A stretch of 64,000 nt of DNA from Pelagibacterium lentulum (GTDB lineage Bacteria > Pseudomonadota > Alphaproteobacteria > Rhizobiales > Devosiaceae), in NCBI RefSeq assembly GCF_003992625.1, contig NZ_RZMW01000029.1, positions 170,060-234,059 on the forward strand, written 5' to 3'. Positions 26,438-36,079 of the stretch are shown one piece after another. The notes beneath the pieces were generated by a model that saw nothing but the letters and a program-made list of their open reading frames with translations, ran no database searches and was not told the DNA's origin. The position numbers and the translations under genes were made by a program. Position 1 is the stretch's first letter. Every line of letters begins with the position of its first letter.

Positions 26438-27520
26438 ATGACCATCACCCTGACATCGGTCACCCGCGATAGCATCGACGCGTTCATGCGCGAGGGTTTC
26501 GAAGCGCTTGGACTCACGCCCGAGGACGCAAAGATATTTGCCGATGCGCTGGTTTTCTCGGAACTCCGCTTTCACCCCGGCCATGGCCAGGGCGTTCGGC
26601 GCATCAAGCGATACCGTGAACGGATCGCAGACAAGATGGTCGACCCGCGCGCGCCTTTCGAGATCGTAAAACGTTCGCCTGCCCTGGCGCTTTGCGATGC
26701 TCACAATGGAATCGGAACGGTAGCGGGCTCAAAGGCCATGGCAATTGCCATCGAAATGGCGAAAGCCTCGGGCATCGGCACGGTGATCGTGCGCAATTCC
26801 ACCCATTATGGCTCGTCTGCGGTCCATGCCTGCCAAGCGGTCGAGGCTGGCTGCATAGGCGTTGCTTATACCAATGCAGGTCCCGAAATGGCGCCCTGGG
26901 GCGCCCGCGAAGGCGCTGTGGGCACCAATCCCTGGGGCATTGCGGCTCCCACCGGGCTGGGCTTTCCGGTGGTGATGGACTTTGCGCTGACCACCGCTGG
27001 CAAAGGCATGATGGACTGGTTGGCGCGCGGGGGCAAACCTATGCCCACGGACTGGGCGCTGACCCCAGAGGGTGAAACCACCGACGATCCTAACGCCGCC
27101 ATGACCGGGGCGCTACTCGCGATCGGCGGCTACAAGGGTTACGGGCTGGCGTTCATGACCGATGTCCTGACCGGCGTTATCGGTGGGGGCGGGTTCGGGC
27201 TCACGCCTTATGCTGACCCTCAAAAGCTCGATGTTTCCCACTCTTTCACCGCTATCGACATTGAATGGTTCATGGCGCACTCCGAGTTCGAGGCACGCAT
27301 GGACGCATTCGCCAAGATGGTAAAATCGCGCCAGACACGGCCCGGCTTTTCCGAAATTCTGCTGCCTGGCGAACAGGAAGCGCGTCGCGTGGCAGCAAAA
27401 TCGAGATCCGGTGTTCCGCTTGATGACACGGTGCTAGAAGAACTTGTTGCGCTCGGGGACGATTTGGGGCTGAGAAATCGCCTCAAGATCGTCGGACCTT
27501 ATATGGAGCCCACGCTGTGA
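26438..27520 (+). CDS. Ldh2/malate-lactate dehydrogenase-family NAD(P) oxidoreductase
   Basis: The 360-residue protein belongs to the Ldh2 family, which lacks a Rossmann fold. It has ELRFHPGHGQGVRRIKRY near residue 40, RNSTHYGSSAVHA near 118, the GTNPWGIAAPT block near 160 and GGYKGYGLAF near 230. Relatives include ureidoglycolate dehydrogenase (AllD), sulfolactate dehydrogenase and Delta1-piperideine-2-carboxylate reductase, so it may oxidise a 2-hydroxy acid or reduce a 2-oxo acid or cyclic imine. The AllD relationship is notable beside AllA- and allantoinase-like genes. It starts 6 bases after DUF4438 copy 2 and overlaps the M24 gene by 4 bases. Confidence 0.82.
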   Translation: MTITLTSVTRDSIDAFMREGFEALGLTPEDAKIFADALVFSELRFHPGHGQGVRRIKRYRERIADKMVDPRAPFEIVKRSPALALCDAHNGIGTVAGSKAMAIAIEMAKASGIGTVIVRNSTHYGSSAVHACQAVEAGCIGVAYTNAGPEMAPWGAREGAVGTNPWGIAAPTGLGFPVVMDFALTTAGKGMMDWLARGGKPMPTDWALTPEGETTDDPNAAMTGALLAIGGYKGYGLAFMTDVLTGVIGGGGFGLTPYADPQKLDVSHSFTAIDIEWFMAHSEFEARMDAFAKMVKSRQTRPGFSEILLPGEQEARRVAAKSRSGVPLDDTVLEELVALGDDLGLRNRLKIVGPYMEPTL

Positions 27521-28686
27521 CGGCGCTCCTGCCTCTTGGCAATCAGTTCCGGGCCGAGCGCCGCGATGCCCTGCGCGCCAGACTTGCAGCAAGCGGGCTT
27601 GATGGCGCGCTTCTGCTTTTGCCCGCCAACGTTCTCTACCTTACAGGCTTTGTATTTTCGGTGAACGAACGGCCTATTGGTTTGTACGTGCCTCTCGAAG
27701 GTGAGGCAGTTCTGCATGTGCCTCTCCTTGAGAAAGAAAACGCCGAAGTCATCTCAGGTGTGTCGGTCCAGACCTATTTCGAATATCCCGGCGAGGATCC
27801 CGCCGAACTGACGATGATCACGCACTGTGGCGCCAAGCGACTTGCGGTCGACGCGCTAGACGCCCGGTTCCTTGATGCCGCACGCGACAGGGTAGACTCC
27901 CTGACGCTTACCGACCCGGTCGCCCCGCTCCGGTTTATCAAGACGCAGGCCGAACTGGCGCTGACCCGCGAGGCAGCCCGGTTCGCCGATCTTTGCCTTG
28001 AGCGCCTGTTTGATCACGCTGGCACTTTGATCGCAGACAGGGCTGGCGAAATCGACCTTTTGAACGACTGTGTCGGACACGCGCGCGATGCTCTGTTTGC
28101 CACTCATGGCACTGCGTTTTCTGGAACCAAGATGGGGATCACCGCCTCGGTTCATTCAGGCCCTCGAGCTGCACTGCCCCACGGCGCTACAACCGACCGC
28201 AAGCCGCAATGGGGCGAGACGCTGATCGCAGGGATCGGCTGCAGCCTCGGTGGCTATCACGCCGAAAGCGGGGTCACGTTGATAGTGGGTGAAATGAGCG
28301 CCGAACAACGCGCTGTCATGCAGGCCATGCAAGCGTGCAACGACGCCGCCATCGAGGCACTAAAGCTCGGCGCCGTCTGTGCGCAGATCAATGCTGCAGC
28401 GCTGAATGAACTCCAAGCCGCCGGCTTGGGCGAGGCCATCCGGCACCGGATCGGGCACGGCATGGGCGTTGAAGGCCACGAGGCGCCCTGGCTTGCTCCG
28501 GGCGACGCGACTGCCGTTGCGCCCAACATGGTCTTTTCCAACGAGCCGGGCGTCTACCGACCCGGACGCGACGGCTACCGCACCATCAATACCATGATCG
28601 TCCACGAGAACGGGGTAGAAATTGTCTCGCGCTTTCTGACCGATCACCCCATCGACACGCGCATCGTCGCGATTCCAAGCCTCTGA
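27517..28686 (+). CDS. M24-family protein with altered metal ligands (creatinase-like)
   Basis: The 389-residue protein has the creatinase N-terminal domain (about 1-150) and a pita-bread C-terminal domain with HRIGHGMGVEGHEAPW (His314) and FSNEPGVY (Glu343). In true M24 metallopeptidases two Asp and a final Glu complete the metal site. Here the first Asp position reads Gly239, the second Glu250 (GGYHAESG), and the last Glu reads Ile357 (TINTMIV). That pattern suggests a non-metal enzyme like creatinase, which splits creatine into sarcosine and urea, rather than an X-Pro peptidase. The start is GTG, overlapping the previous stop (GTGA). Confidence 0.8.
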   Translation: MTALLPLGNQFRAERRDALRARLAASGLDGALLLLPANVLYLTGFVFSVNERPIGLYVPLEGEAVLHVPLLEKENAEVISGVSVQTYFEYPGEDPAELTMITHCGAKRLAVDALDARFLDAARDRVDSLTLTDPVAPLRFIKTQAELALTREAARFADLCLERLFDHAGTLIADRAGEIDLLNDCVGHARDALFATHGTAFSGTKMGITASVHSGPRAALPHGATTDRKPQWGETLIAGIGCSLGGYHAESGVTLIVGEMSAEQRAVMQAMQACNDAAIEALKLGAVCAQINAAALNELQAAGLGEAIRHRIGHGMGVEGHEAPWLAPGDATAVAPNMVFSNEPGVYRPGRDGYRTINTMIVHENGVEIVSRFLTDHPIDTRIVAIPSL

Positions 28687-28697
28687 GGGAGGATCTC

Positions 28698-29930
28698 ATG
28701 CCCGAACCCGCCGCCTGGCACTACACCAAGATCATAAAGCCAATGTTTGAGGCCGAGGCCATCGATCAGCGCGTCCTGGGGCGCGTCATCACCGCCAGAG
28801 GCGATGAGGTAATCGAGGAGGGCTATATCGAAATCAAGGGCGGCAAGATCGTTGCCGTGGGCGCGGCGGCTGACGCTGTGGCGGACGACAAGATTGCAGT
28901 TCTCGACACCGGTGGCAAGACCATCATGCCCGGCATGATGAATTCGCACGCCCATCTGTCCTGGGACGGCATTCATGAGCTTTCGTTCCAATCGATGTAT
29001 GACAGCCCGGAAATCCGCGCCTACAAAGCGGCGGGCAACATGATGAAATCGCTTCGCGCCGGAATTACGCTGGTGCGCGATCTGGGCGTGCACAACGCAA
29101 ACCTGTTCACCAAGCAGGCCGTCGCACAAGGTATCCTGCCCGGACCAAGACTGCTGGTTTCGGGCGAAAGCATCATCCAGACTGGCGGTCATACCTATTG
29201 GGTATGCCGGGAGGCCTCGGGCGCCGATGAAATGCGGCGGGCGGTGCGCGACCAAGTAAAGGGCGGTGCCGATCTGATCAAGATCATGGCGTGTCACGAC
29301 ACGCTCGAGTTTACCGATGCCGAACTTGAAGCCGTCATCGACGAAGCCCACCGCAACCGCCTGCCGATCACCGCGCACGCGACCTATGATTCTTGCATTC
29401 GCCGGGTTGTCGAATTCGGCGTCGATTGCGTCGAACATGGAGGATCGATGAGCGAGGAGACCATCGCACTTCTGCTCGACAAGAAAGTCCCGATCGTGAC
29501 GACGTTTTCGGCTCTGGTGATGCAGGCCAATGCTGAGATCGCACGGCGCTTTGCGATCCCCGAATGGAAGATCGCCGAACGGCAGAAGGCTGTGGGCGAC
29601 AAGTCGCGTTTCGATGGGCTGGTGCGCGCTGCAAAGGCCGGGGTGCCCATTGTATTCGGTACCGACGCAGGCAGCCCGGCAGTCGAACATGATTCCATCG
29701 CCCCCGAGCTCGACTTCATGGTCGAAGTCGGGGTCTGCCCCGACCGGCTCGACGCCATCCGGGCGATCACCGCACGCGCCGCAAAGCTCAATGGTCTCGA
29801 GGACCGGCTCGGCACGCTCGAAGCGGGCAAGGAGGCCGATTTCATCATTGTGGACGGCAAGCCCGATCAGGATCTGTTTGCGCTCGAAAGAGTGGCCATG
29901 ACGTTCATCGCCGGAAAGCGGATGCATTGA
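28698..29930 (+). CDS. Metal-dependent amidohydrolase (imidazolonepropionase/prolidase-like)
   Basis: The 410-residue amidohydrolase-superfamily protein has the first metal pair in NSHAHLSWDG (His-x-His near residue 77), a probable bridging lysine in LIKIMAC near 195, further ligands in ITAHATYD and VEHGGSM, and the catalytic Asp in FGTDAGSPA near 323. It should hydrolyse an amide or cyclic amide bond. GGGAGGA at 28687-28693 supports the ATG at 28698. It follows the M24 gene and is followed by an aminotransferase, suggesting stepwise amide cleavage and then deamination. The substrate is unknown. Confidence 0.85.
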   Translation: MPEPAAWHYTKIIKPMFEAEAIDQRVLGRVITARGDEVIEEGYIEIKGGKIVAVGAAADAVADDKIAVLDTGGKTIMPGMMNSHAHLSWDGIHELSFQSMYDSPEIRAYKAAGNMMKSLRAGITLVRDLGVHNANLFTKQAVAQGILPGPRLLVSGESIIQTGGHTYWVCREASGADEMRRAVRDQVKGGADLIKIMACHDTLEFTDAELEAVIDEAHRNRLPITAHATYDSCIRRVVEFGVDCVEHGGSMSEETIALLLDKKVPIVTTFSALVMQANAEIARRFAIPEWKIAERQKAVGDKSRFDGLVRAAKAGVPIVFGTDAGSPAVEHDSIAPELDFMVEVGVCPDRLDAIRAITARAAKLNGLEDRLGTLEAGKEADFIIVDGKPDQDLFALERVAMTFIAGKRMH

Positions 29931-29932
29931 AA

Positions 29933-31111
29933 ATGAGTATCGTTACCCAAAAACTGGCCGCGCGCATCGTCGAGGAAGACGGCGCATTCCGTTCCAAAAT
30001 GCTCGCCATCGCCGCAAAGCTCGACGACGTCATCGCGCTTGGCCGCGGTGACCCCGATTTTCACACGCCCGCCCATATCGCCCAGGCGGCCAAAAAAGCC
30101 ATTGACGACAATCAGCATCACTACACCGGACCCACCGGCCTGCCCGTGTTGCGCGAAGCAATCGCAAACGATCTAAGAGCAAACTACGGGCTCGATTATA
30201 CGGCGGACGAAATCGTTGTTACCGCTGGGGTTCAGGAGTCGATCACGCTGCTGATGTTGGGGCTCATTGAGTCAGGCGATGAAGTGTTGATCACCTCGCC
30301 CCGTTTTACCACCTACGACACTGCCGTGCATCTGGCTGGCGGGGCGCCGGTCCCGGTCCCAACCTATGAAAAGGACGATTTCGCGCTCGATGCGGCCGAG
30401 ATCGAAAAACGGATTACTGGCAAGACAAAGATGTTCGTGCTGGTCTCGCCCAATAACCCCACCGGCGCCGTGACTCCGCCCGAGACAATTGAAAAGATCG
30501 CCGATCTGGCGCGCCGGCACGACCTGTTGATCGTCGCCGACGAGATTTACGCCAAGCTCATCTATGAGGGGAACGCGCACCTCTCGATCGCGACGCTGGA
30601 GGGGATGAAAGAGCGAACCATTACGCTCAACGGGTTTTCCAAAACCTACGCCATGACCGGCTGGCGGGTGGGCTATCTCGCCGCTCCTGCAGATTTCGTG
30701 GAAAAAATGACGGAGCCTCGCCACACGCTCTCGATCAACACCTGCACGATTTCCCAATATGCGGCACTGGCTGCACTCACCGGACCGCAGGACGCCATTG
30801 AGGAGATGGCGCGCCAATATGGCGAACGTCGCACCTATCTCATGGGCGCGTTGAGCGAACTTGGCCTGAGTTACGGGCACCCCGGTGGAGCCTTCTACAT
30901 CTACACCAACATCTCGTCGACCGGGCTCGATGCACCCGCTTTTTGCGAGGAGCTTCTGCGTGAGACGGGTGTGATGGTGTTTCCAGGCACGATGTTCGGC
31001 GACGAGAGCACCGACTACATCCGGATTTCCTATCTCCAGCCCCTGCCGGTGATCAAGGACGCGGTCGTGCGGATTGCGCGCTTTGTAGACGCGAAAAGGA
31101 ATGCGGCATGA
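29933..31111 (+). CDS. Pyridoxal-phosphate aminotransferase, class I/II
   Basis: The 392-residue protein is paralogous to the enzyme at 18898-20097. It has YTGPTGLPVLREAIA, SPNNPTGAVTPPE, DEIYAKLIYEG, the PLP lysine at about Lys237 (NGFSKTYAMTGWRVG) and a substrate-carboxylate arginine in YIRISYLQP. The ATG at 29933 is taken; a TTG at 29927 overlapping the previous stop is also in frame. The 3' end overlaps the next gene by 4 bases. Two aminotransferases in one regulon suggest that two amino acids, or one amino acid and a downstream product, are transaminated. Confidence 0.86.
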   Translation: MSIVTQKLAARIVEEDGAFRSKMLAIAAKLDDVIALGRGDPDFHTPAHIAQAAKKAIDDNQHHYTGPTGLPVLREAIANDLRANYGLDYTADEIVVTAGVQESITLLMLGLIESGDEVLITSPRFTTYDTAVHLAGGAPVPVPTYEKDDFALDAAEIEKRITGKTKMFVLVSPNNPTGAVTPPETIEKIADLARRHDLLIVADEIYAKLIYEGNAHLSIATLEGMKERTITLNGFSKTYAMTGWRVGYLAAPADFVEKMTEPRHTLSINTCTISQYAALAALTGPQDAIEEMARQYGERRTYLMGALSELGLSYGHPGGAFYIYTNISSTGLDAPAFCEELLRETGVMVFPGTMFGDESTDYIRISYLQPLPVIKDAVVRIARFVDAKRNAA

Positions 31112-32535
31112 CCACAGTCCCCAATGCAGACGAAAAATTCGTCGGCATCCAGATTAGCCCGATCAGTTTTCTCGACGAAGGGGTGGATACAGTTCTCGAC
31201 ACGCTGCAGAACCGGGTCGGTGTCAACGTTCTCATGCTCGGCACCGTGTCCTGGCTGGGACTTAAGACCGGGCGCTCAATTTCCCACGCTCTGGACGGAT
31301 GGCCCGACCATGGGGTTCCCGAGCCGTTCAAGATGAAGGGCGGCGCCTATTTCAATCCAGACCCCGCCTACTACAGCGGCACCTTTATCAAGGACTTCCG
31401 CGCCAAGGATCCTGAGTTTGAGGGCAAAGACATCCTCGAAATGGTGATCAAGCCTGCGCACGATCGGGGCATGAAGGTTTTCATCGAGTTGATGGAGCCG
31501 TTCTTCAAATACACCGGGCATGGGTCGACCAACACGGTAGAAATTCCCAACCTCGCACAGGCCATGGAGGTCGACATTTTCGGGCGGCTGGGTGGCGATC
31601 CTTCCACAAGCCACCCCGATTATCGCAACTGGATTCTCTCGATGATCGAGGATCAGGTGCGCAACTACGATATCGACGGGGTCATGTGGTGTAACGAACG
31701 CAATTCCCCGCTCGACACCTTGATCCAGGGCGATGCGCCGGGAGATTTTTCCACCCATGCCCGGCGCGAAGCGCTTGAACGCGGGATCGATGTGGAAGCG
31801 TGTCGAAAGGCGCTGCTCAACCTTTACGATTTCATGCAAGAAGCGAAAAGTGGCAAAACCTTTGCGGACGGAGCGTTCATCACCTTTATCCGCGAGCTTC
31901 TAGCCAATCCCGAAGCCCTGATTTGGGAGCGCTTCTGGCTCGAACGCAACAAGGATCTGGACCGGGAAATCTATGGGCTGGTTAAATGGTGCAAACCCAC
32001 GCTTTCCTTTGGCCTCAATGTCTGGAACCGCAACCACTTCAACATATTCCGGCGGGCACAATGGCCTTGGGAGGAACAGACGCTTTACGCGGACTGGGTC
32101 AAGCCCATCACCTATCAGCACCAGTCTGGTGAAATCTTTGCCAAAGAGCTGAGCTTTTTCCAAAAGACCATCCTGCGCGACTTCTCACCCGAAGACGTAA
32201 CCGGGGTACTCTATTCGATCCTGGGATTAAGCGAGGCGCCCTATGGCGAGGTAATACAGAAAGGTATGGACCCCGATACTTACGTCTATGGCCAATGCGC
32301 CGATGCCGTTCGCGGTGTCAACGGACGGGCCAAGGTCTACATGGGCCTGGGGATAGACGCGCCGCGCGTACGGGCCGATCAGGCCAAATGCACCCCCGAT
32401 ATCGCCTATCGCTCGGTGATGGCGACCTATCGGGCCAGAGGCCAGGGCGTGGTTCTGGCGCCCAACTATGCCTCAATGCACCTGACCAACCTTGACGGGG
32501 TCGCCAAGGCTCTGACCGAACTCGGGCTGAAGTGA
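31108..32535 (+). CDS. TIM-barrel glycoside-hydrolase-like protein, function unknown
   Basis: The 475-residue protein has no family I can name securely. Its layout resembles glycosidase-type TIM barrels: a DTLQNRVGVNVLMLGTVSW strand near the start, AHDRGMKVFIELMEP near 113, a DYRNWILSMIEDQVRNYDIDGVMWCNERNSPL block near 180 with acidic residues after the strands, and TLSFGLNVWNRNHF later. No signal peptide is visible, so it is presumably cytoplasmic. It overlaps the aminotransferase and amidohydrolase genes on each side by 4 bases, so it is fully part of the operon. A sugar-hydrolase-like protein amid peptide and amide enzymes is unexpected and may mean a glycosylated substrate. Confidence 0.6.
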   Translation: MTTVPNADEKFVGIQISPISFLDEGVDTVLDTLQNRVGVNVLMLGTVSWLGLKTGRSISHALDGWPDHGVPEPFKMKGGAYFNPDPAYYSGTFIKDFRAKDPEFEGKDILEMVIKPAHDRGMKVFIELMEPFFKYTGHGSTNTVEIPNLAQAMEVDIFGRLGGDPSTSHPDYRNWILSMIEDQVRNYDIDGVMWCNERNSPLDTLIQGDAPGDFSTHARREALERGIDVEACRKALLNLYDFMQEAKSGKTFADGAFITFIRELLANPEALIWERFWLERNKDLDREIYGLVKWCKPTLSFGLNVWNRNHFNIFRRAQWPWEEQTLYADWVKPITYQHQSGEIFAKELSFFQKTILRDFSPEDVTGVLYSILGLSEAPYGEVIQKGMDPDTYVYGQCADAVRGVNGRAKVYMGLGIDAPRVRADQAKCTPDIAYRSVMATYRARGQGVVLAPNYASMHLTNLDGVAKALTELGLK

Positions 32536-33941
32536 GCATGGCATTCGATACCATCATCGCCGGTGGCAGAATGGCTGAGAACAACCAGCCGCTTGATATG
32601 GGGATCACTGAGGGGCGTATCGCGGCAATAGCGCCTGCGGGCAGCCTCTCGGAAGCCCGAGATATGATCGATGCGTCCGGCAAGATCGTTTTGCCCGGAG
32701 CCATCGACATACACGTGCATATCCGCGCGCCCGGCTTTTCCGAGCGTGGCACGGTGGAAACGGAAACTGCCGCTGCGGCGGCTGGTGGGGTGACAACGCT
32801 CTTTGAAATGCCAATCACCGATCCCTGCTGCAACTCGGCCGAGCGCGTCGCCGTGCGTCGGCAGCATTTCGCCACCCGCGCTCTGGTCGATTTTGGCCTG
32901 TTCGGCGCACCCGCCGATCTTAGTGAGACGGGAGTCTCGGCGCTTACCAGGGCCGGTGTGATTGCATTCAAGATATTTACGACCGCTGCACCGGAAGGAC
33001 GCGCAGAGGAGTTCGAGGGTCTCGCTTATCCCGACGAGGGCGACGAACTCAAAGTGCTTGAGGCCGTTGCGAAGACTGGACGGGTTGTCGTTGTCCACGC
33101 CGAGAGCGAACAGCTTTTGAACCATTTCGGGACGCTCGGAAGAACGCTCGACCCCTCTCGCGCCGAAACTCACATTTGTATGCGCCCTGCCCTGTGCGAA
33201 GCGGTGGCGATAGCGCGGTTGCTTACTCTTAACATCAAGGCCCAGGCAAAACTCCATTTCGCCCATATTTCGAGTGCGCTGAGCGTTGACATTCTGCGCC
33301 GATTTTCGGGCACATCCGACTTTAGCGCGGAGACCTGCCCGCACTATTTGTTCCGTACGGTCGAGGATGTGGAGCGCTCAGGGGTGGACGCCAAAATCAA
33401 CCCACCAGTACGTTATAGGTCCGATCAGGAGGCGCTTTGGTCAGCACTGGATGATGGCACGATTTCCCATGTCGCCACAGACCACGCCGGTTTCTCGCTG
33501 GCTGAAAAACAGGCGGCGAAAGACAATTTCCCCGCGGCCCCTCCAGGATCGCCGGGGCTCGAAATGCTTCTCCCTTCAATGCTGGACGCGGCGCTATCAG
33601 GCCGGATCGGTCTTGCGCGCGTTACCGAGTTGTTGGCGGCCAACGCCGCAGATCGGTTCGGCCTCAAGCAAAAGGGTCGGATCCGTCCGGGAATGGATGC
33701 CGATCTGGTGCTCATCGACCCCAACGGGCAAACCACGATCGACCCGAAAAGACTGTTGACTCAAGCCCGTGCAGTCAGCGGACTTTATCAGGGAATGGTA
33801 TTCAAAGGCGCAATCACGACAACCCTTGTGAGGGGTACGACGGTTGCGCACAATGGCGAAATCGTTGCGCCGCCGGGCACCGGCCGCTTCGTCTCACCTG
33901 ACGACATTTTTTGCCCCACACAGTCCGGAGGGAGCCAATGA
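32532..33941 (+). CDS. Cyclic amidohydrolase (allantoinase/dihydropyrimidinase-like)
   Basis: The 469-residue protein has the full metal set of cyclic amidohydrolases: His61 and His63 ([11 protein letters not shown]), the carboxylated lysine in AFKIFTT (Lys146), His in VVVHAES and AHISS, and the catalytic Asp in ATDHAGFS. The [11 protein letters not shown] segment recalls allantoinase AllB. It should open a hydantoin, dihydropyrimidine or allantoin-like ring. The start may be GTG at 32532 (overlapping the previous stop) or ATG at 32538. It is coupled by a 4-base overlap to the ATPase genes, directly linking ring opening to the transporter. Confidence 0.85.
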   Translation: MSMAFDTIIAGGRMAENNQPLDMGITEGRIAAIAPAGSLSEARDMIDASGKIVLPGAIDIHVHIRAPGFSERGTVETETAAAAAGGVTTLFEMPITDPCCNSAERVAVRRQHFATRALVDFGLFGAPADLSETGVSALTRAGVIAFKIFTTAAPEGRAEEFEGLAYPDEGDELKVLEAVAKTGRVVVVHAESEQLLNHFGTLGRTLDPSRAETHICMRPALCEAVAIARLLTLNIKAQAKLHFAHISSALSVDILRRFSGTSDFSAETCPHYLFRTVEDVERSGVDAKINPPVRYRSDQEALWSALDDGTISHVATDHAGFSLAEKQAAKDNFPAAPPGSPGLEMLLPSMLDAALSGRIGLARVTELLAANAADRFGLKQKGRIRPGMDADLVLIDPNGQTTIDPKRLLTQARAVSGLYQGMVFKGAITTTLVRGTTVAHNGEIVAPPGTGRFVSPDDIFCPTQSGGSQ

Positions 33942-34993
33942 GCCACATCACAAGTCCAGAGACCCCGCCCGCTGCCCCGCTTGATTGCGCCTCACCGCTG
34001 CTCGAAGTACGCGATCTCCAGACGAGTTTCATCGTGGGCGAGGGCGAACAAGTCAGGGCCGTAGATGGGGTGAGTTTTACGGTGTCGAGCGGGGAAACAC
34101 TGGCCATCGTGGGCGAATCCGGATCGGGAAAATCGGTGACCAGCCTATCGATCATGCGGCTCCTGCCGAAAAAGATCGGCATGATCACCGGCGGGTCGAT
34201 CTCGGTGCGCGGTCGCAATCTTGCGCAACTTAGCGAGCGCGAAATGCGTCGGGTCCGGGGCAATGAAATCGGCATGATCTTCCAGGAGCCCATGACGAGC
34301 CTCAATCCCGTCCACACGATCGGACAGCAGATTTCCGAAGTGGTAATCGAACATCAGAAGCTCTCGAAAAAGGCGGCCTGGGCGCGAGCTATCGAGATGC
34401 TGGAAATCGTGGGGATCCCCGAGCCGGTCAAGCGGGCCTCCAATTATCCTCATCAGATGTCGGGTGGCATGCGTCAGCGCGCCATGATCGCAATGGCCTT
34501 GGCGTGCGAGCCCACACTGTTGATTGCGGACGAACCGACAACCGCTCTGGACGTCACAATCCAGGCCCAAATCCTCGAACTGATGAAAGACTTGCAGGCC
34601 CGATTGGGAATGGCCATCGTCTTTATCACGCATGATCTGGGCGTGGTTGCCGAAATGGCTGACCGGGTCGTGGTCATGTATGCTGGTCAGGTTGTGGAGA
34701 CCGGTTTGGTCAACGATATCTTCGCAAACCCGCGCATGCCCTATACTGCCGGGCTCATGCAATCGATCCCCCACATCGGGTCATCCGAAAACAAAAAGAA
34801 GCTCCAGACCATACCCGGCTACGTGCCGCTCCTGACGCGTTTGCCGAGCGGGTGCCGGTTCCGCACGCGTTGCACATACGCCACCGATCTTTGCGCCGCG
34901 GCAGAGCCACCGTTGGAAACCCTCGAAGACGGCCGCTCGGTGCGTTGCGTGCGCTGGCGTGACCTTGACTTAACGCCTCGGAGAGCGACATGA
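33938..34993 (+). CDS. ABC transporter ATP-binding protein, DppD type
   Basis: The 351-residue ATPase has Walker A GESGSGKS at residues 59-66, a Q-loop in [11 protein letters not shown], signature SGGMRQR near 175, and Walker [14 protein letters not shown] near 192. The C-terminal oligopeptide domain includes [14 protein letters not shown] and the Cys-containing [15 protein letters not shown] typical of iron-sulfur/zinc-like motifs in this group. GGAGGGAG at 33927-33934 fits the ATG at 33938; the longer frame is rejected. There are no permease genes on this side; those at 8797-10734 are the probable partners. Confidence 0.92.
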   Translation: MSHITSPETPPAAPLDCASPLLEVRDLQTSFIVGEGEQVRAVDGVSFTVSSGETLAIVGESGSGKSVTSLSIMRLLPKKIGMITGGSISVRGRNLAQLSEREMRRVRGNEIGMIFQEPMTSLNPVHTIGQQISEVVIEHQKLSKKAAWARAIEMLEIVGIPEPVKRASNYPHQMSGGMRQRAMIAMALACEPTLLIADEPTTALDVTIQAQILELMKDLQARLGMAIVFITHDLGVVAEMADRVVVMYAGQVVETGLVNDIFANPRMPYTAGLMQSIPHIGSSENKKKLQTIPGYVPLLTRLPSGCRFRTRCTYATDLCAAAEPPLETLEDGRSVRCVRWRDLDLTPRRAT

Positions 34994-36006
34994 ACGCGAC
35001 CATGACAATCGAAAAGACCGGACCCGAAAGCCGGGCGACGTTGCTTGGCGTCAAGAACCTTGTCAAACACTTCCCAATACGTGGCGGGGTGCTCAACCGC
35101 GTCGTCAATGCCGTGCAGGCAGTAAACGATGTGAGCTTTTCAATAAAGCGCGGCGAGGTCGTCGGGCTGGTGGGTGAGTCAGGATCGGGCAAGACCACCG
35201 TGGGACGGACAATCCTGCGCCTCGAGGAGCCGACATCTGGCAGCGTGGAGTTTGATGGCACCGACATCACCACGCTCAACCGCCGCCATATGCGACGCTT
35301 TCGCAAGCGCATGCAGATCGTCTTCCAGGACCCCTATGCCAGCCTCAATCCGCGCGAGAAGATCAGCACTATTCTCGGGCATGCGCTAGCGTTGCACAAT
35401 ATCGGCAAGCCGGGCGAACTAGAAGATCGGATCGTAAGGCTGCTTGAACAGGTGGGCCTGACCGGCGACTACATGCATCGGTTTCCACACGAATTTTCTG
35501 GCGGGCAGCGCCAACGGATCGGCATTGCGCGCGCCTTGGCGGTCGAGCCCGACTTCATCGTTGCCGACGAGCCGGTTTCAGCGTTGGACGTTTCGATCCA
35601 GGCGCAGGTAGTCAACCTGCTTGATGACCTCAAGGATGCGTTCAACCTAACCATGCTCTTTATCGCCCACGATTTGGCGGTGGTTGAGCATATCTCGGAT
35701 CGGGTGATCGTGATGTATCTGGGACGGATCATGGAGATTGCGCCCACACGCACGCTCTACACCGTGCCCAATCACCCCTACACCAAAGCACTGCTTTCGG
35801 CGGTGCCAGTGCCGGACCCAACCGACCGCAAAAAACGAATTATCCTCAAAGGTGACATCCCGAGCCCGATCAACCCGCCCTCGGGGTGCGTGTTCAGGAC
35901 GCGGTGCCCAATGGTGATCCCGGAATGTTCGAAAGTCGTGCCTCAACTCACTGAAGTCGGGGCGGGTCATTTAAGCGCCTGCATTCGGACCGCGGGTGCA
36001 AGCTAG
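34990..36006 (+). CDS. ABC transporter ATP-binding protein, DppF type
   Basis: The 338-residue ATPase overlaps dppD by 4 bases. Walker A GESGSGKT is at residues 62-69, the Q-loop in [14 protein letters not shown], signature [15 protein letters not shown], and Walker [15 protein letters not shown]. The C-terminal segment has [16 protein letters not shown] and a Cys motif [14 protein letters not shown]. It works as a heterodimer with the DppD-type ATPase. It is the last gene of the right-arm operon. Confidence 0.92.
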   Translation: MNATMTIEKTGPESRATLLGVKNLVKHFPIRGGVLNRVVNAVQAVNDVSFSIKRGEVVGLVGESGSGKTTVGRTILRLEEPTSGSVEFDGTDITTLNRRHMRRFRKRMQIVFQDPYASLNPREKISTILGHALALHNIGKPGELEDRIVRLLEQVGLTGDYMHRFPHEFSGGQRQRIGIARALAVEPDFIVADEPVSALDVSIQAQVVNLLDDLKDAFNLTMLFIAHDLAVVEHISDRVIVMYLGRIMEIAPTRTLYTVPNHPYTKALLSAVPVPDPTDRKKRIILKGDIPSPINPPSGCVFRTRCPMVIPECSKVVPQLTEVGAGHLSACIRTAGAS

Positions 36007-36079
36007 GAACCCTTGGGCTAGCTCGCGTCAGCGCTTCATGAATCGCTGGCACGACCTAACCTTTTGTTATGTCTCAAGT

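Noticed and set aside
28644..29927. A 427-codon minus-strand frame opposite the amidohydrolase gene
   Set aside because: The plus strand carries the full amidohydrolase metal motifs; the antisense frame is a shadow.
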